Shown here in pieces: positions 28,691-36,926 of a stretch of 64,000 nt of DNA (its first letter is position 1; each line of letters starts with the position of its first letter). A model generated the notes under the pieces. That model had not been told where the DNA came from, ran no database searches, and saw nothing but the letters and a program-made list of their open reading frames with translations. The DNA comes from Parasphingorhabdus halotolerans (GTDB lineage: Bacteria; Pseudomonadota; Alphaproteobacteria; Sphingomonadales; Sphingomonadaceae), in the NCBI RefSeq assembly GCF_012516475.1, contig NZ_CP051217.1, positions 1,674,001 through 1,738,000 of the forward strand. The letters run 5' to 3'. The position numbers and the translations under genes were made by a program.

Positions 28691-30115
28691 ATGAGCGCAT
28701 CGCAAGCTGAAACAGCTCCGCTAACCAATACTGGCCAACCTTTTGGGACCAGTGGTTACCGCAACTATGTGCTTATATCTCTTACCGTCCTTTACACATT
28801 GAATTTTATCGATCGTATCCTGATCGGCGTCGTTGCCCAGCCGATCATTGAAGAATTCAAATTGCAGGATTGGCAATTCGGCCTGCTATCCGGCTTCGGT
28901 TTTGCGCTCATGTATACACTCATGGGAATCCCGATTGCACGACTAGCCGAACATATGAATCGGGTACGAATTATTGCGGCAAGTGTTATTCTATGGTCGT
29001 TAATGACAGCATTATGCGGCATCGCCGGCAGTTTTCTGGCGTTGTTGGTGTTCCGGATCGGCGTTGGGATTGGCGAAGCAGGGCTAACGCCTGCGGCAAA
29101 TTCGATTATCGCGGACTATTATCCACCGCGCAGCAGGGCAAGAGCCATTGCGATCTATACGATGGGCATTACATTGGGCGGCGTGCTGGCCAATGCATTT
29201 GGCGGACCAATAACCGAGTGGTTTTCATGGCGGGAAGCTTTCTTGGCGCTGGGCATTCCTGGCGTCTTTTTCGGGCTCGTATTTCTTTGGACCGTCAAGG
29301 AGCCGCCCCGCGGCTATGCCGATCCGCCGACAGCAACCAAGGTTGAAAAAGCAAATCTCGCGCAGACGATCAAAGAAGTTTCTGCCAAGCGGAGTTTTTG
29401 GATCAATATGTTCGCTGCCTCTCTGGTTGCCTTTGTAGGTTATGGCATCAGCAACTTTCAGGTTGCATTCTTCCAGCGCGCACATGGCATGTCGATCTCC
29501 GATGTTGCGCTACAAATTGCTGTCCCTCTTGGTTTGGCGGCCTCACTGGGTGCATTTGCGACGGGATATATGACAGAAAAACTGAGCGAAAAATATCCCA
29601 ACGCAGTGGCCTGGCTGCCCGGCGTGATGTTGATCGCGTGTGTGCCGCTATACTGGATAGGCTTCACAACCGAAAGCGTTCCGTTTGCGCTTGTCGTGTT
29701 AATCGTCGGCGCATTTCTTCATTACAGTTATCTCGGTGCCCAATATACGATCTGTCAAGGTGTCGCCAGCGCCAGGTCTCGGGCGACAGCGGTGGCGCTT
29801 TTCCTGTTTGTGGTAAATCTCATCGGCTACGGTTTGGGGCCTTTATTCATGGGCCTGGTGAGCGACATATTGATGCAAAGCAACCTGGCAGCGTCCCAAT
29901 TCGGGGGTGAACTTACCGGCGCAATTTGCAAGGGCAAGCCAGAGGAATTGATCACAGCGTTGGGACAAGCCAAAGCCGCTGCTTGCATGACCGCCAGTGC
30001 AGAAGGCTTAAGATGGGCGATAATTTATATCGTATCGATATTCTTGGTAGCTGGCGCAATGTACATCTACGCCTGCAAAACCTTGCAGCAAGATCTTGTC
30101 GCCAAAATGAACTGA
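28691..30115 (+). CDS. MFS transporter, spinster-like
   Basis: A 474-aa protein with about 12 membrane helices. The N-terminus ([20 protein letters not shown]) and the motif [20 protein letters not shown] match the major facilitator superfamily, and [20 protein letters not shown] is typical of the spinster/sphingosine-phosphate-like subgroup common in sphingomonads. It is followed 7 bp later by a hotdog thioesterase gene, so the two are probably cotranscribed and may handle a lipid-like or aromatic acid. An AGGA box precedes the ATG. Confidence 0.87.
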   Translation: MSASQAETAPLTNTGQPFGTSGYRNYVLISLTVLYTLNFIDRILIGVVAQPIIEEFKLQDWQFGLLSGFGFALMYTLMGIPIARLAEHMNRVRIIAASVILWSLMTALCGIAGSFLALLVFRIGVGIGEAGLTPAANSIIADYYPPRSRARAIAIYTMGITLGGVLANAFGGPITEWFSWREAFLALGIPGVFFGLVFLWTVKEPPRGYADPPTATKVEKANLAQTIKEVSAKRSFWINMFAASLVAFVGYGISNFQVAFFQRAHGMSISDVALQIAVPLGLAASLGAFATGYMTEKLSEKYPNAVAWLPGVMLIACVPLYWIGFTTESVPFALVVLIVGAFLHYSYLGAQYTICQGVASARSRATAVALFLFVVNLIGYGLGPLFMGLVSDILMQSNLAASQFGGELTGAICKGKPEELITALGQAKAAACMTASAEGLRWAIIYIVSIFLVAGAMYIYACKTLQQDLVAKMN

Positions 30116-30122
30116 GAGCGAG

Positions 30123-30557
30123 ATGGCGCGGCCCGAACCCTGGCAACTGGACCCGGATAATTATCCGGTATCGCTGCTCACACCTACGCGGTTTCAGGAT
30201 ATTGATCCGAACCGGCATCTCAACAATGTCGCTTTCGCCTCGATGTTTGAAAATGCCCGGGTTCGCCTGAACCGCAACCTGCGTCCTTGGGCGGACCGAC
30301 CAAAAAACGAACGCAGCATGATCGCATCCGTAACGATCAATTATCTGCGCGAAGGGCTGTTTCCTGATGATGTGACCGTCTGCTCGGGCGTCAGTCATAT
30401 CGGCACATCAAGCTATGTTATTTCCCAAGCGATGTTCCAGAACGGCAAATGTCTCGCGACCTGCGATGGCGTCATCGTCTGCCGCACCGATGGCGAAGGC
30501 AAGCCGTTGCGTAAAGAAGTGGTTGCGGCACTCGAAGCGATGCGGACGACAAGTTAG
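30123..30557 (+). CDS. Hotdog-fold acyl-CoA thioesterase
   Basis: A 144-aa thioesterase of the 4-hydroxybenzoyl-CoA type. The motif TRFQDIDPNRHLNNVAFASM carries the conserved D-x-x-x-H-x-N-N pattern near residue 25, and the second strand set MIASVTINYLREGLFPDDVT follows. It should hydrolyse an acyl-CoA in the cytoplasm. The gene ends overlapping the stop of a convergent crotonase gene by 4 bases. Confidence 0.82.
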   Translation: MARPEPWQLDPDNYPVSLLTPTRFQDIDPNRHLNNVAFASMFENARVRLNRNLRPWADRPKNERSMIASVTINYLREGLFPDDVTVCSGVSHIGTSSYVISQAMFQNGKCLATCDGVIVCRTDGEGKPLRKEVVAALEAMRTTS

Positions 30558-31375
30558 TCCACAAAATTCGGGGCACGTTTCTGCATGAAAGCATAGACCG
30601 CCTCGACTTGATTGGGTGTCCGGCTGACCTTGTCCTGACCTTCGGATTCCATCATCAGGATTGCATCTTCGTTCATATCGGGCAGCTTGTTGATCAGCGC
30701 CTTGGCGAGCTGCACCGCTTGCGGGTGCTTGCTGGCAATCTCGGTTGCTATCTCCATCGCCTTGGCATGGGGGTCATCCGACAGGTGCGTCACAAAGCCA
30801 AGTTCCTTGCCTTCTTCGCCGGAAAATATCCGATTGGTATAGGTGAGCTCGCGCAAAATATCATCGCGAACAAAGCTGCGCCATGTGGTGTAGCTGCCCA
30901 TGTCCGGGATCAGCCCCCAGCGCATTTCCATGATCGACATTTTCGCATCCGGCGCAACGACACGAATGTCTGCGGCGCTGGCAAATTGCAGGCCGCCGCC
31001 GATGCAAGGCCCGTGAACCGCCGCGATGACGGGTGCTTTTAGCTTTCGCCATAGTAGCACAATATGCTGAAACTTATTGGCATTGCCGTGGGTGCGTTCC
31101 ACGAGAGTTTTGGTCAACGGGGATTTATCACCATCACCGTCATCCGATGCTGCAGCAGCGGAGGCCGCAAAATTTGCCATATCCAGACCCGCGCAAAAGG
31201 CTTTACCTTCGCCGGACAGGACGATCGCACGGATGCCTTCCATTGCTGAGAGTTTTTCACCAGCCTCGACAATTGCATCGATTTGGTCGCCATCAAGAGC
31301 GTTCATTTTCTCCGGGCGGTTGAACCGGACATCGGCAATGTGGTTTTCCACCTTGATGGTGACGCGTTCTGACAT
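30554..31375 (-). CDS. Enoyl-CoA hydratase/isomerase (crotonase) family protein
   Basis: A 273-aa crotonase-fold enzyme. The N-terminal RFNRPEKMNALDGDQIDAIV, the first oxyanion segment GEGKAFCAGLDMANF and the second segment AAVHGPCIGGGLQFASAADI are clear, and EMRWGLIPDMGSYTTW carries the acidic position. Length and the C-terminal AVQLAKALINKLPDMNEDAI fit an enoyl-CoA hydratase. It lies on the opposite strand to the thioesterase. Confidence 0.87.
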   Translation of the reverse strand: MSERVTIKVENHIADVRFNRPEKMNALDGDQIDAIVEAGEKLSAMEGIRAIVLSGEGKAFCAGLDMANFAASAAAASDDGDGDKSPLTKTLVERTHGNANKFQHIVLLWRKLKAPVIAAVHGPCIGGGLQFASAADIRVVAPDAKMSIMEMRWGLIPDMGSYTTWRSFVRDDILRELTYTNRIFSGEEGKELGFVTHLSDDPHAKAMEIATEIASKHPQAVQLAKALINKLPDMNEDAILMMESEGQDKVSRTPNQVEAVYAFMQKRAPNFVD

Positions 31376-31397
31376 TTTTTGCTTCCTTTTAAATTTT

Positions 31398-31482
31398 CGT
31401 CATTGCGAGCATAGCGAAGCAATCCAGAGCGTCGCTCGTAACAACTCTGGATTGCCGCGTCACTGCGCTCCTCGCAATGACG
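31398..31482. repeat. GTCATTGCGAG palindromic repeat, copy 2
   Basis: Begins CGTCATTGCGAGCATAGCG and ends CTCCTCGCAATGACG, with internal GCAATCCAGAG / CTCTGGATTGC pairing. It lies between the crotonase and the HCCA-isomerase-like gene, both on the minus strand. Confidence 0.85.
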
Positions 31483-31491
31483 GCGGGTTTC

Positions 31492-32112
31492 TCACCCCTG
31501 TTTAATCGCCCAGTTAACAAGCGGCAACTGGTCATTTCCAAAATACATGCGCTCGCCACCTTCAAACGGCACAAATATACTCGGCGACCCATAAGCACCG
31601 CGCGCAATCGCTTCCTCGGTATTGGCGCGCAACCGGTCCTTGATCGCCTGATCCTGCGTTTGCGCCGCCAGCGCCTGCCCATCCAGACCCTCTTCATTGG
31701 CAATGGCAATTAGCACAGCGGGATCATCGAGATTGCGCTGGTCGGAATAATAGGCATTGAACGCAGCGGTTGCGAATTTGTGTAGCGCGGCCTGATCATC
31801 CTCCAGCGCGCAACACACCCGCATCGCATGGACCGACTTCACCGGATGATGCTCGCTCGGAAAGTTCATCGGCACCCCGGCCAGCTTCGCCCAATCCTTG
31901 AGCACGCGAAAGCTGTGCACAAATTTGATATTGTCCGGATTTTCGCGGGCGGCGTAAACCGTCTGGTTCACCGCGTTAAACACCCCGCCAACCAGGAAAG
32001 CCCGCCAGACAATCTCCGCGTCATTCTCCGCAATGATCGGCTGGACATTGTGAAACGCCAGCCGGGTCCAGGGCGATGAAAGATCGAAGAAAAATTCTAT
32101 TTTTTTGGTCAT
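31492..32112 (-). CDS. 2-hydroxychromene-2-carboxylate isomerase-like (DsbA-family) protein
   Basis: A 206-aa thioredoxin-fold protein of the DsbA/kappa-GST group. The N-terminus KIEFFFDLSSPWTRLAFHNV has a serine-proline where DsbA has its cysteines, as in HCCA isomerases, and the cis-proline region is AYGSPSIFVPFEGGERMYFG. It probably isomerises an aromatic degradation product or conjugates glutathione. The neighbouring crotonase suggests a catabolic role. Confidence 0.82.
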   Translation of the reverse strand: MTKKIEFFFDLSSPWTRLAFHNVQPIIAENDAEIVWRAFLVGGVFNAVNQTVYAARENPDNIKFVHSFRVLKDWAKLAGVPMNFPSEHHPVKSVHAMRVCCALEDDQAALHKFATAAFNAYYSDQRNLDDPAVLIAIANEEGLDGQALAAQTQDQAIKDRLRANTEEAIARGAYGSPSIFVPFEGGERMYFGNDQLPLVNWAIKQG

Positions 32113-32126
32113 GTGTTATCCTTTGG

Positions 32127-32225
32127 CGTCATTGCGAGGAGGCCCTAACTTGTTTCGCGGCGACGCGGCAATCCAGAACGGTTGTGAGCGACGCTCTGGA
32201 TTGCCGCGCTACGCTCGCAATGACG
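32127..32225. repeat. GTCATTGCGAG palindromic repeat, copy 3
   Basis: Begins CGTCATTGCGAGGAGGCC and ends CGCTACGCTCGCAATGACG. It is longer than the other copies because of about 14 extra bases in its left arm (around CTAACTTGTTTCGCGG). It marks the left edge of the AT-rich regulator island. Confidence 0.8.
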
Positions 32226-32882
32226 ATGCAATATACGGTTGTCGAACTCTACCTTCATTTCAAACTTGCCAAAATTGCCACCCGGATTGCGCCGTTTACT
32301 GTGCGCGATCTCGGTGGCCAGCGCAGACTATGACACAGGGTCAAGCAAGGTCACACCCCCTAAAGCAAAAGTTTTTCCGGCTCCTGCAGGAAATTTTATT
32401 ACAAAGTTTAGGAAGTTTAGCCCTGTACGTGCGCGCACCCGCGCGCGTTGCAAGAAGCGTTACCAACATTTGATCCGACATCGGGAAGCGCGTGAAAACG
32501 GAGAGTTTGGATGGTTCATGCGGCGACCATGGCATGGATTGCGGGATGTAGGACAGAGGTTTTTAAACTAAAATGTCTTGATCGCAAGAACTATGGAATC
32601 TGACCGGGGAAGGCGGTTTCATTTCGCAAGCGGACGCTGGCTTTGGCGGTGTTTGAAGGCAACAATTGGGTGGATTCCAGTCCGTCTGCTTTCGAGCAGT
32701 AAACGCGGCCTTGATCATTGTCTAATCCGACGTGAGCCATAATTTGCTTACTCGGAATCACATCGAGTCTTGATATTAAGCCTCGCTGATTCTAGCCGTT
32801 AACCATGCAAGTTGATCGGCCTATTGTAACCAATCCATAGTTTCTTTCGAATTGACGGCTAGAATCTCATCGAGGCAGGAAA
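32226..32882. other. Intergenic region at the left edge of the regulator island
   Basis: About 657 bases with no gene I can support. It includes an alternating GC stretch near 32425-32450 (GTGCGCGCACCCGCGCGCG). The last 60 bases carry an AGGCAGGAAA ribosome-binding region for the small gene that follows. No tRNA-like cloverleaf seen. Confidence 0.45.
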
Positions 32883-33044
32883 ATGAACCAAAGCGATAAA
32901 ATTCAAGAAATTTCGGAAACTCTTTGTAAAATACTATCTCAGCTGGATGAGTTGCAACAGCCCATTGCAGCGATCAAAGTTGCTGAAGCAATAAGCGCTT
33001 TGTCCGAAAGCGATTCAGAAGGCAAATGGGCACAAGATGCCTAG
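32883..33044 (+). CDS. Small helical protein, module copy 1
   Basis: A 53-aa predicted protein, helical and acidic: KIQEISETLCKILSQLDELQ, then IAAIKVAEAISALSES. It starts with ATG preceded by AGGCAGGAAA. It is clearly similar to the small protein at 36325 (shared pattern LDE-Q, IAA, EAI, LSE), and both end beside a convergent winged-helix gene. No family name recognised. The similarity of two independent copies with the same neighbour supports it as a real gene despite its size. Confidence 0.6.
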   Translation: MNQSDKIQEISETLCKILSQLDELQQPIAAIKVAEAISALSESDSEGKWAQDA

Positions 33045-33061
33045 TTCATTTGAAAATTGCT

Positions 33062-33550
33062 CTAAAATGCGTTGAGTGCAATCAGGGCATCGCTGATTAT
33101 AGAATGCCCCTGTTTCGTCAGGCGCAAGTGACTATCGAAATGGCCTGCCTTGTGCGGCGGCCTGAATATGTAGCCTTTACTCTCAAGTATATTCAAATAA
33201 CGAAGTGCAGTGGTTTCTGGGAGTGATATCCGACTGGAAATGTCCGCAACAGATAAATTCGTATCTTCATCAGTCGCGATGACCAGCTGGATCAAGATTT
33301 TCCACACCGGCTCACCCAAAACTGACAGTTCATCCCCCAAAATTTTTGCCTTGATTTGATGGAATCGCTCAACTCGTTTGGCAATTAATGCCAGATCTAA
33401 TTTAGATTTTTCCCGAATTCGATGGCTTGCCAGCTTTTTCGAATTTCGCTCCATGCCAGCAATATATTCAACTAGATGTTGGGTTGCGTCCTCAGTCGGA
33501 GCGCGGCCCAATTCGTCTGGTTCATCTTGCAGGAAATCTTTGTCTAGCAC
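33062..33550 (-). CDS. MarR-like winged-helix protein, module copy 1
   Basis: A 162-aa regulator. The C-terminal winged helix is ILIQLVIATDEDTNLSVADI, SRISLPETTALRYLNILESK and GYIFRPPHKAGHF, with RLTKQG after the wing. The N-terminal part is helical (RVERFHQIKAKILGDEL). The start is GTG at 33550. The layout fits sphingomonad MarR-type regulators with a leading helix and a LG-E-P-type linker before the wHTH. It converges on small protein copy 1 with 17 bases between stops. Confidence 0.75.
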   Translation of the reverse strand: MLDKDFLQDEPDELGRAPTEDATQHLVEYIAGMERNSKKLASHRIREKSKLDLALIAKRVERFHQIKAKILGDELSVLGEPVWKILIQLVIATDEDTNLSVADISSRISLPETTALRYLNILESKGYIFRPPHKAGHFDSHLRLTKQGHSIISDALIALNAF

Positions 33551-33864
33551 GATTTAACCTCACATTTTGTTGGGTCTATTCTTTTGCGAAAATTGGTAAT
33601 ATGAGTGCTTTCAACCTTTGAATTAGCGAGGTGCCGTGAAGCCCCAACACCCCGCTAATCACTAGCAGTTTCCAAAAATGCCGATGCATTGATGGTAACT
33701 GTCAAATTGCGACCCGAGTTAACTTCGAGATTTATTTTTCCTAAGACAGATCGATTATTCCGTCCAATTTTGTTATCTTATATACGTCCTTCAATTTTGG
33801 TTATATAAAGTAGAGAATATCGAACTGCGTGCCGTCATGAATAATAATACAATGAGATCATGGA
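33551..33864. other. AT-rich upstream region of the LysR gene
   Basis: Very AT-rich. It holds a near-direct repeat, CAATTTTGTTAT at 33765-33776 and CAATTTTGGTTAT at 33792-33804, 27 bp apart, followed by TATAAAG. These could be activator and promoter sites for the LysR gene that originally began at 33865, and also for the winged-helix gene reading left. No gene called. Confidence 0.45.
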
Positions 33865-33901
33865 ATGGATGGTAAAAAAAGCCTTCGAGCATTCAATCTT
33901 A
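33865..33901 (+). pseudogene. N-terminal fragment of the LysR gene cut off by the insertion element
   Basis: ATG at 33865 reads MDGKKSLRAFNL up to the target site TTA at 33899-33901. Joining this to the sequence after the second TTA (34856-34858) gives MDGKKSLRAFNLNSLPILRE and then the LysR helix-turn-helix in frame, so these bases are the original 5' end of the gene whose body is at 34822-35799. Confidence 0.75.
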
Positions 33902-34855
33902 GTGTCTGACCGAAAACTAAGTTGAGTGGTATCAGCGGTTTAGCTTGACGCATTCCCAGGTCATTGATTCAACGCAAGTGACAAAACTTCGCAAAGGACC
34001 GATGATGTGGACTGATACCACCCGCATGCAACATGCCCGCAAAGAGCAGCGTTTGCCAAGTGATTTAACCGATGGGGAATGGGCTTTGCTTGAACCGTTT
34101 CTGCCCCGCCCTTGTCATGTTGGCCGCCCGCGCAAATGGCCGATGCGGCGGATCGTTGAGGCAATGCTGTATATGCTGCGCGGCGGCCTGCCTTGGCGGA
34201 TGATGCCACCGGGCTTTCCCCCAGCAACCACGGTGCAGCACTATTTTTACCTCTGGCGCGACGATGGCACATGGGCGCGGATCAACCATTACCTGATCCA
34301 GGATGCGCGAATAGCGCAAGGCAGTGAAGCCTCGCCCAGCGCTGGTGTCATCGATAGCCAGCGGTCAAAACGACAGAAAGCGGCGGGATACGCGGCTATG
34401 ACGCGGGCAAGAAGACCAAAGGCAGAAAGCGCCATATCATTACCGATACCAATGGCTTTCTGGTTCATGCCGTCATCCACAGCGCCGACATACAAGACCG
34501 CGATGGCGCGCCGCTTGTGCTCGCCAACATCCGTTCCACCTTCCCGTGGCTGCGTCATGTCTTCGCCGATGGCGGCTATGCAGGCGACAAGCTCAGAAAG
34601 GCACTGACAAAAATCGGCGACTGGACCATCGAGATTATCAAACGGTCAGATCGCGCAAAAGGCTTCATCGTTCTCCCCCGCCGATGGGTCGTCGAACGCA
34701 CTTTCGCATGGTTGAACCGCAACCGCCGCCTTGCCAAGGACTTCGAGCAATCTATCGCTTCGGCAACGGCATGGATCTTCATGGCCTCCGTCCAACTCCT
34801 CACGAGACGTATCGCAAGATAATGATATTAAATAGAATAATTATCGGTCAGACTC
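33902..34855 (+). mobile_element. IS5-family (IS427-type) insertion sequence
   Basis: A 954-bp element. The terminal inverted repeats are GTGTCTGACCGAAAAC at the left and the complement of ATTATCGGTCAGACTC at the right (13 of 16 match). It is flanked by a 3-bp target duplication TTA (33899-33901 and 34856-34858), usual for this group. It carries one DDE transposase gene, broken by a missing base. It sits inside the LysR coding sequence, so it arrived after that gene. Confidence 0.85.
34002..34822 (+). pseudogene. IS5-family transposase, frameshifted
   Basis: The N-terminal DUF4096-like part (LTDGEWALLEPFLPRP, RRIVEAMLYMLRGGLPWRMM) runs in one frame to GVIDSQ, then the frame breaks after 34361. 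The catalytic remainder (SGGIRGYDAGKKTKGRKRHI, VFADGGYAGDKLRKAL, WVVERTFAWLNRNRRLAKDF) is in another frame. One missing T between CAG and CGG would restore DSQSVKTTE exactly. The ATG at 34002 has AAAGGA upstream. As sequenced it cannot make a full transposase. Confidence 0.85.
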
Positions 34856-35799
34856 TTAACTCGCTTCCTATTCTACGAGAAATACTCAGGCACGGTAGCG
34901 TTGGTAAAGCTGCAACAGCGCTGGGCGTTTCACAGCCTGCGTTAAGCGCAGCATTGAAGCAACTCCGACTTCATTTTGATGATGAACTCGTTATTCGGTC
35001 AAAAGGCTCAATGAAACTTACACCAAGAGCCGAAAGCATATTGTCTCCACTTGAGGATGCGCTTTCTACTCTACACGACATAATAGCACCCATCGAGGAA
35101 AGTCCATTGCGGCAGCAGACTGTGTTAAAAATTGCCACCAATGATCATATCATGGCGACATTGGGTGGTCCGCTTAGCAAATTGTTAATGGGGGAGGATC
35201 TCGATATATTGCCGCAATTCCTTAGTGCAGGCGGGCACTCTGCTCAACAGCTAGTTAGTGGAGAAATTGATTACGTTATCGCGCCCAAGTTCGTTATTTT
35301 AAGTAGCGGTGTCAACGTGAGTGCTTTGAAGTTGATCAACTCTGAACTCTTATTTTCGGAAGATTTGATTGGGGTTGGACATAAAGACGAAGGCGCATTG
35401 TTGAGAAATCTTTCAGAGGAAGATTATCTCAACTACCCTCACGCCAGCTTTGAAATCGACGCCGATAAGAATATCTCAATGGAACAGGCATTTCTAGTTG
35501 CTAATAACTTTGTGCAGAATGATATCATCCGTTTTTCCAGCTATGCTGCATTGCCCTCCGCGATCACCCAGACACACTGCATAGCTCTCGTGCCAAGAAG
35601 TTTTGCCAAGATGCTAGAAGCTTTGATTACAATTGAGGTTTTCAAACCACCTATTGAGTTTCCACCAATTGAATGGACATTGATCTGGCATCGCCGAAAC
35701 GACGATATTGACCGACATGTCCAATTTCGAACAATTTTGAAGAGTTGCTCGCTTCATGTGGCAGGCAGCATCAACCGAAGTGACGATAGTAGAGCCTGA
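34822..35799 (+). CDS. LysR-family regulator, 5' end replaced by the insertion element
   Basis: A LysR-type regulator: the HTH is LREILRHGSVGKAATALGVS and QPALSAALKQLRLHFDDELV, followed by the effector-binding domain (MATLGGPLSKLLMGEDLDIL onward). The native first 12 codons lie left of the insertion at 33865. The element ends in frame with the gene, so ATG at 34822 (which shares a base with the transposase stop, TAATG) could start a fused product MILNRIIIGQTLNSLPILRE. The HTH is intact, so a hybrid regulator might still be made; whether it is expressed is not known. The frame is also open upstream of this ATG inside the element, but that part is transposase read in another frame. Confidence 0.78.
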   Translation: MILNRIIIGQTLNSLPILREILRHGSVGKAATALGVSQPALSAALKQLRLHFDDELVIRSKGSMKLTPRAESILSPLEDALSTLHDIIAPIEESPLRQQTVLKIATNDHIMATLGGPLSKLLMGEDLDILPQFLSAGGHSAQQLVSGEIDYVIAPKFVILSSGVNVSALKLINSELLFSEDLIGVGHKDEGALLRNLSEEDYLNYPHASFEIDADKNISMEQAFLVANNFVQNDIIRFSSYAALPSAITQTHCIALVPRSFAKMLEALITIEVFKPPIEFPPIEWTLIWHRRNDDIDRHVQFRTILKSCSLHVAGSINRSDDSRA

Positions 35800-36324
35800 C
35801 TTGAATCCCAGAATATCATGCGTGCAGGTGAGATTATTGACTGATTGCGCGGTGGCAACGAACGATCAATTGTTCGAATTTACGCCATATACGCCGGTTT
35901 CCGTTTACTTCATTTCCACATTCTTACATGCTGCACATAAATTGTGAGTCCGCCCGGATTTAATTTGTCACAAGCCATGATCGATAAAAACAGGGGCGCC
36001 GCACCGCTAGCTGCCTTGGTAGTGAGGGGATGCTATGTGGCCTGCGTGCGGAGATATACACTCAGCCATCTCTAGTGCAGTTTGCAGTTGGCGATCCGGG
36101 CCAGTCAGTAGAGCCCATTATGGGCTGCGTCGCAAAAAAAGCCGGAGAATATCGGCTAAATTGACGGCTCCGAATAACACAATAATTAAAGCAGCGTGCG
36201 GGATTAAGATCCCCCTAGGGAACGTTTTGGATGGCATTAATGCTTCAGCCGAAGCTATTGGCGTCTGGTGTTGCCAGCGTTAGTTTCCAATGCTACTATT
36301 CAAAAAAAAGGTCGAAGCGAAATC
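35800..36324. other. Intergenic region in the regulator island
   Basis: About 525 bases without a supported gene. It contains a 6-bp perfect hairpin AGCCCATTATGGGCT at 36112-36126 and a weaker one, CGAAC/GTTCG, at 35859-35876 just after the LysR gene. Short frames here look random. It precedes the second small-protein module. Confidence 0.45.
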
Positions 36325-36507
36325 GTGGTCTCCACAAACGAGAATAATGGGCCAATTGGTGCCGAGGATGATGGTGTTCAAAACATCATCGAAAAATTGA
36401 AAATTTTACTAATCAAGCTCGATGAAACGCAAGGTTGTGAGATTGCAGCGTTGCGCGTTGACGAAGCGATCTTAATATTGTCAGAGCGTATCGTTCCCTC
36501 TACCTAA
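36325..36507 (+). CDS. Small helical protein, module copy 2
   Basis: A 60-aa predicted protein starting at GTG 36325 (an earlier in-frame GTG at 36268 would add 19 residues). The core GVQNIIEKLKILLIKLDETQ and IAALRVDEAILILSERI aligns with the small protein at 32883. Its stop overlaps the stop of the convergent winged-helix gene by 4 bases. No known family. The ribosome-binding site is weak, so the start is uncertain. Confidence 0.55.
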   Translation: MVSTNENNGPIGAEDDGVQNIIEKLKILLIKLDETQGCEIAALRVDEAILILSERIVPST

Positions 36508-36904
36508 CTTTGAGCAAAAAATGCGCTTGCGTCTTGAGATTTCATTTCTTGCGAGGATGTATCTACGCTTTCAGAAATAATTTGTTCCACTTTCAACGTT
36601 CCAAGTGCCGTAAGTTCCAAATGTCGACCCAGCCCACTTTGAGCCTTTGCGGAAATTTCTACATAACCTTCCGCTTCTAAAACCGCGATGAATCTCTTGG
36701 TCAATGACTCAGGCAAAAACATCGCTTGTGCTAGATCATGTCCCGAAAAATCAGCATTCTCAATCTTCATAAGATAAATCTCGCTGAGGATCTGAAATAT
36801 CACATTGCCGAGATCGGTATAAGGCTCCCCAACACATCCCGTTTGATTTGCTCTATTTCCCGCAAACGGATAAGTTCGGACCTTATTTGTTCCAGATTTT
36901 TCAT
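36504..36904 (-). CDS. MarR-like winged-helix protein, module copy 2, frameshifted as sequenced
   Basis: The gene begins ATG at 36904 (MKNLEQIRSELIRLREIEQI) and breaks in the CCCC run at 36827-36830. The downstream frame continues LGEPYTDLGNVIFQILSEIY, the helix LAQAMFLPESLTKRFIAVLE and AEGYVEISAKAQSG. One extra base in the run gives a single frame of about 133 aa that aligns along its length with the winged-helix protein at 33062 (EQIKRDVLGEPYTDLG against HQIKAKILGDELSVLG). As sequenced only the part from 36803 downward would be called. Confidence 0.7.
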
Positions 36905-36926
36905 CGCTTGATTTCTCAACTTATTT

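Noticed and set aside
31398..32225. CRISPR-like array formed by two similar repeats
   Set aside because: The repeats are self-palindromic, about 640 bases apart with a gene between them, and no spacers are present.
34340..34400. Programmed -1 frameshift in the IS5-family transposase
   Set aside because: A slip on AAAA would give DSQRSKTTE, while a missing T restores the family sequence DSQSVKTTE exactly, so a simple deletion is the better explanation.
34546..34821. Upstream extension of the LysR protein inside the insertion element
   Set aside because: That part is the transposase gene read in another frame; only sequence from about 34822 can belong to a LysR protein.
36035..36283. 82-residue frame in the regulator island
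   Set aside because: No ribosome-binding site, no recognisable fold, and composition like the surrounding non-coding sequence.
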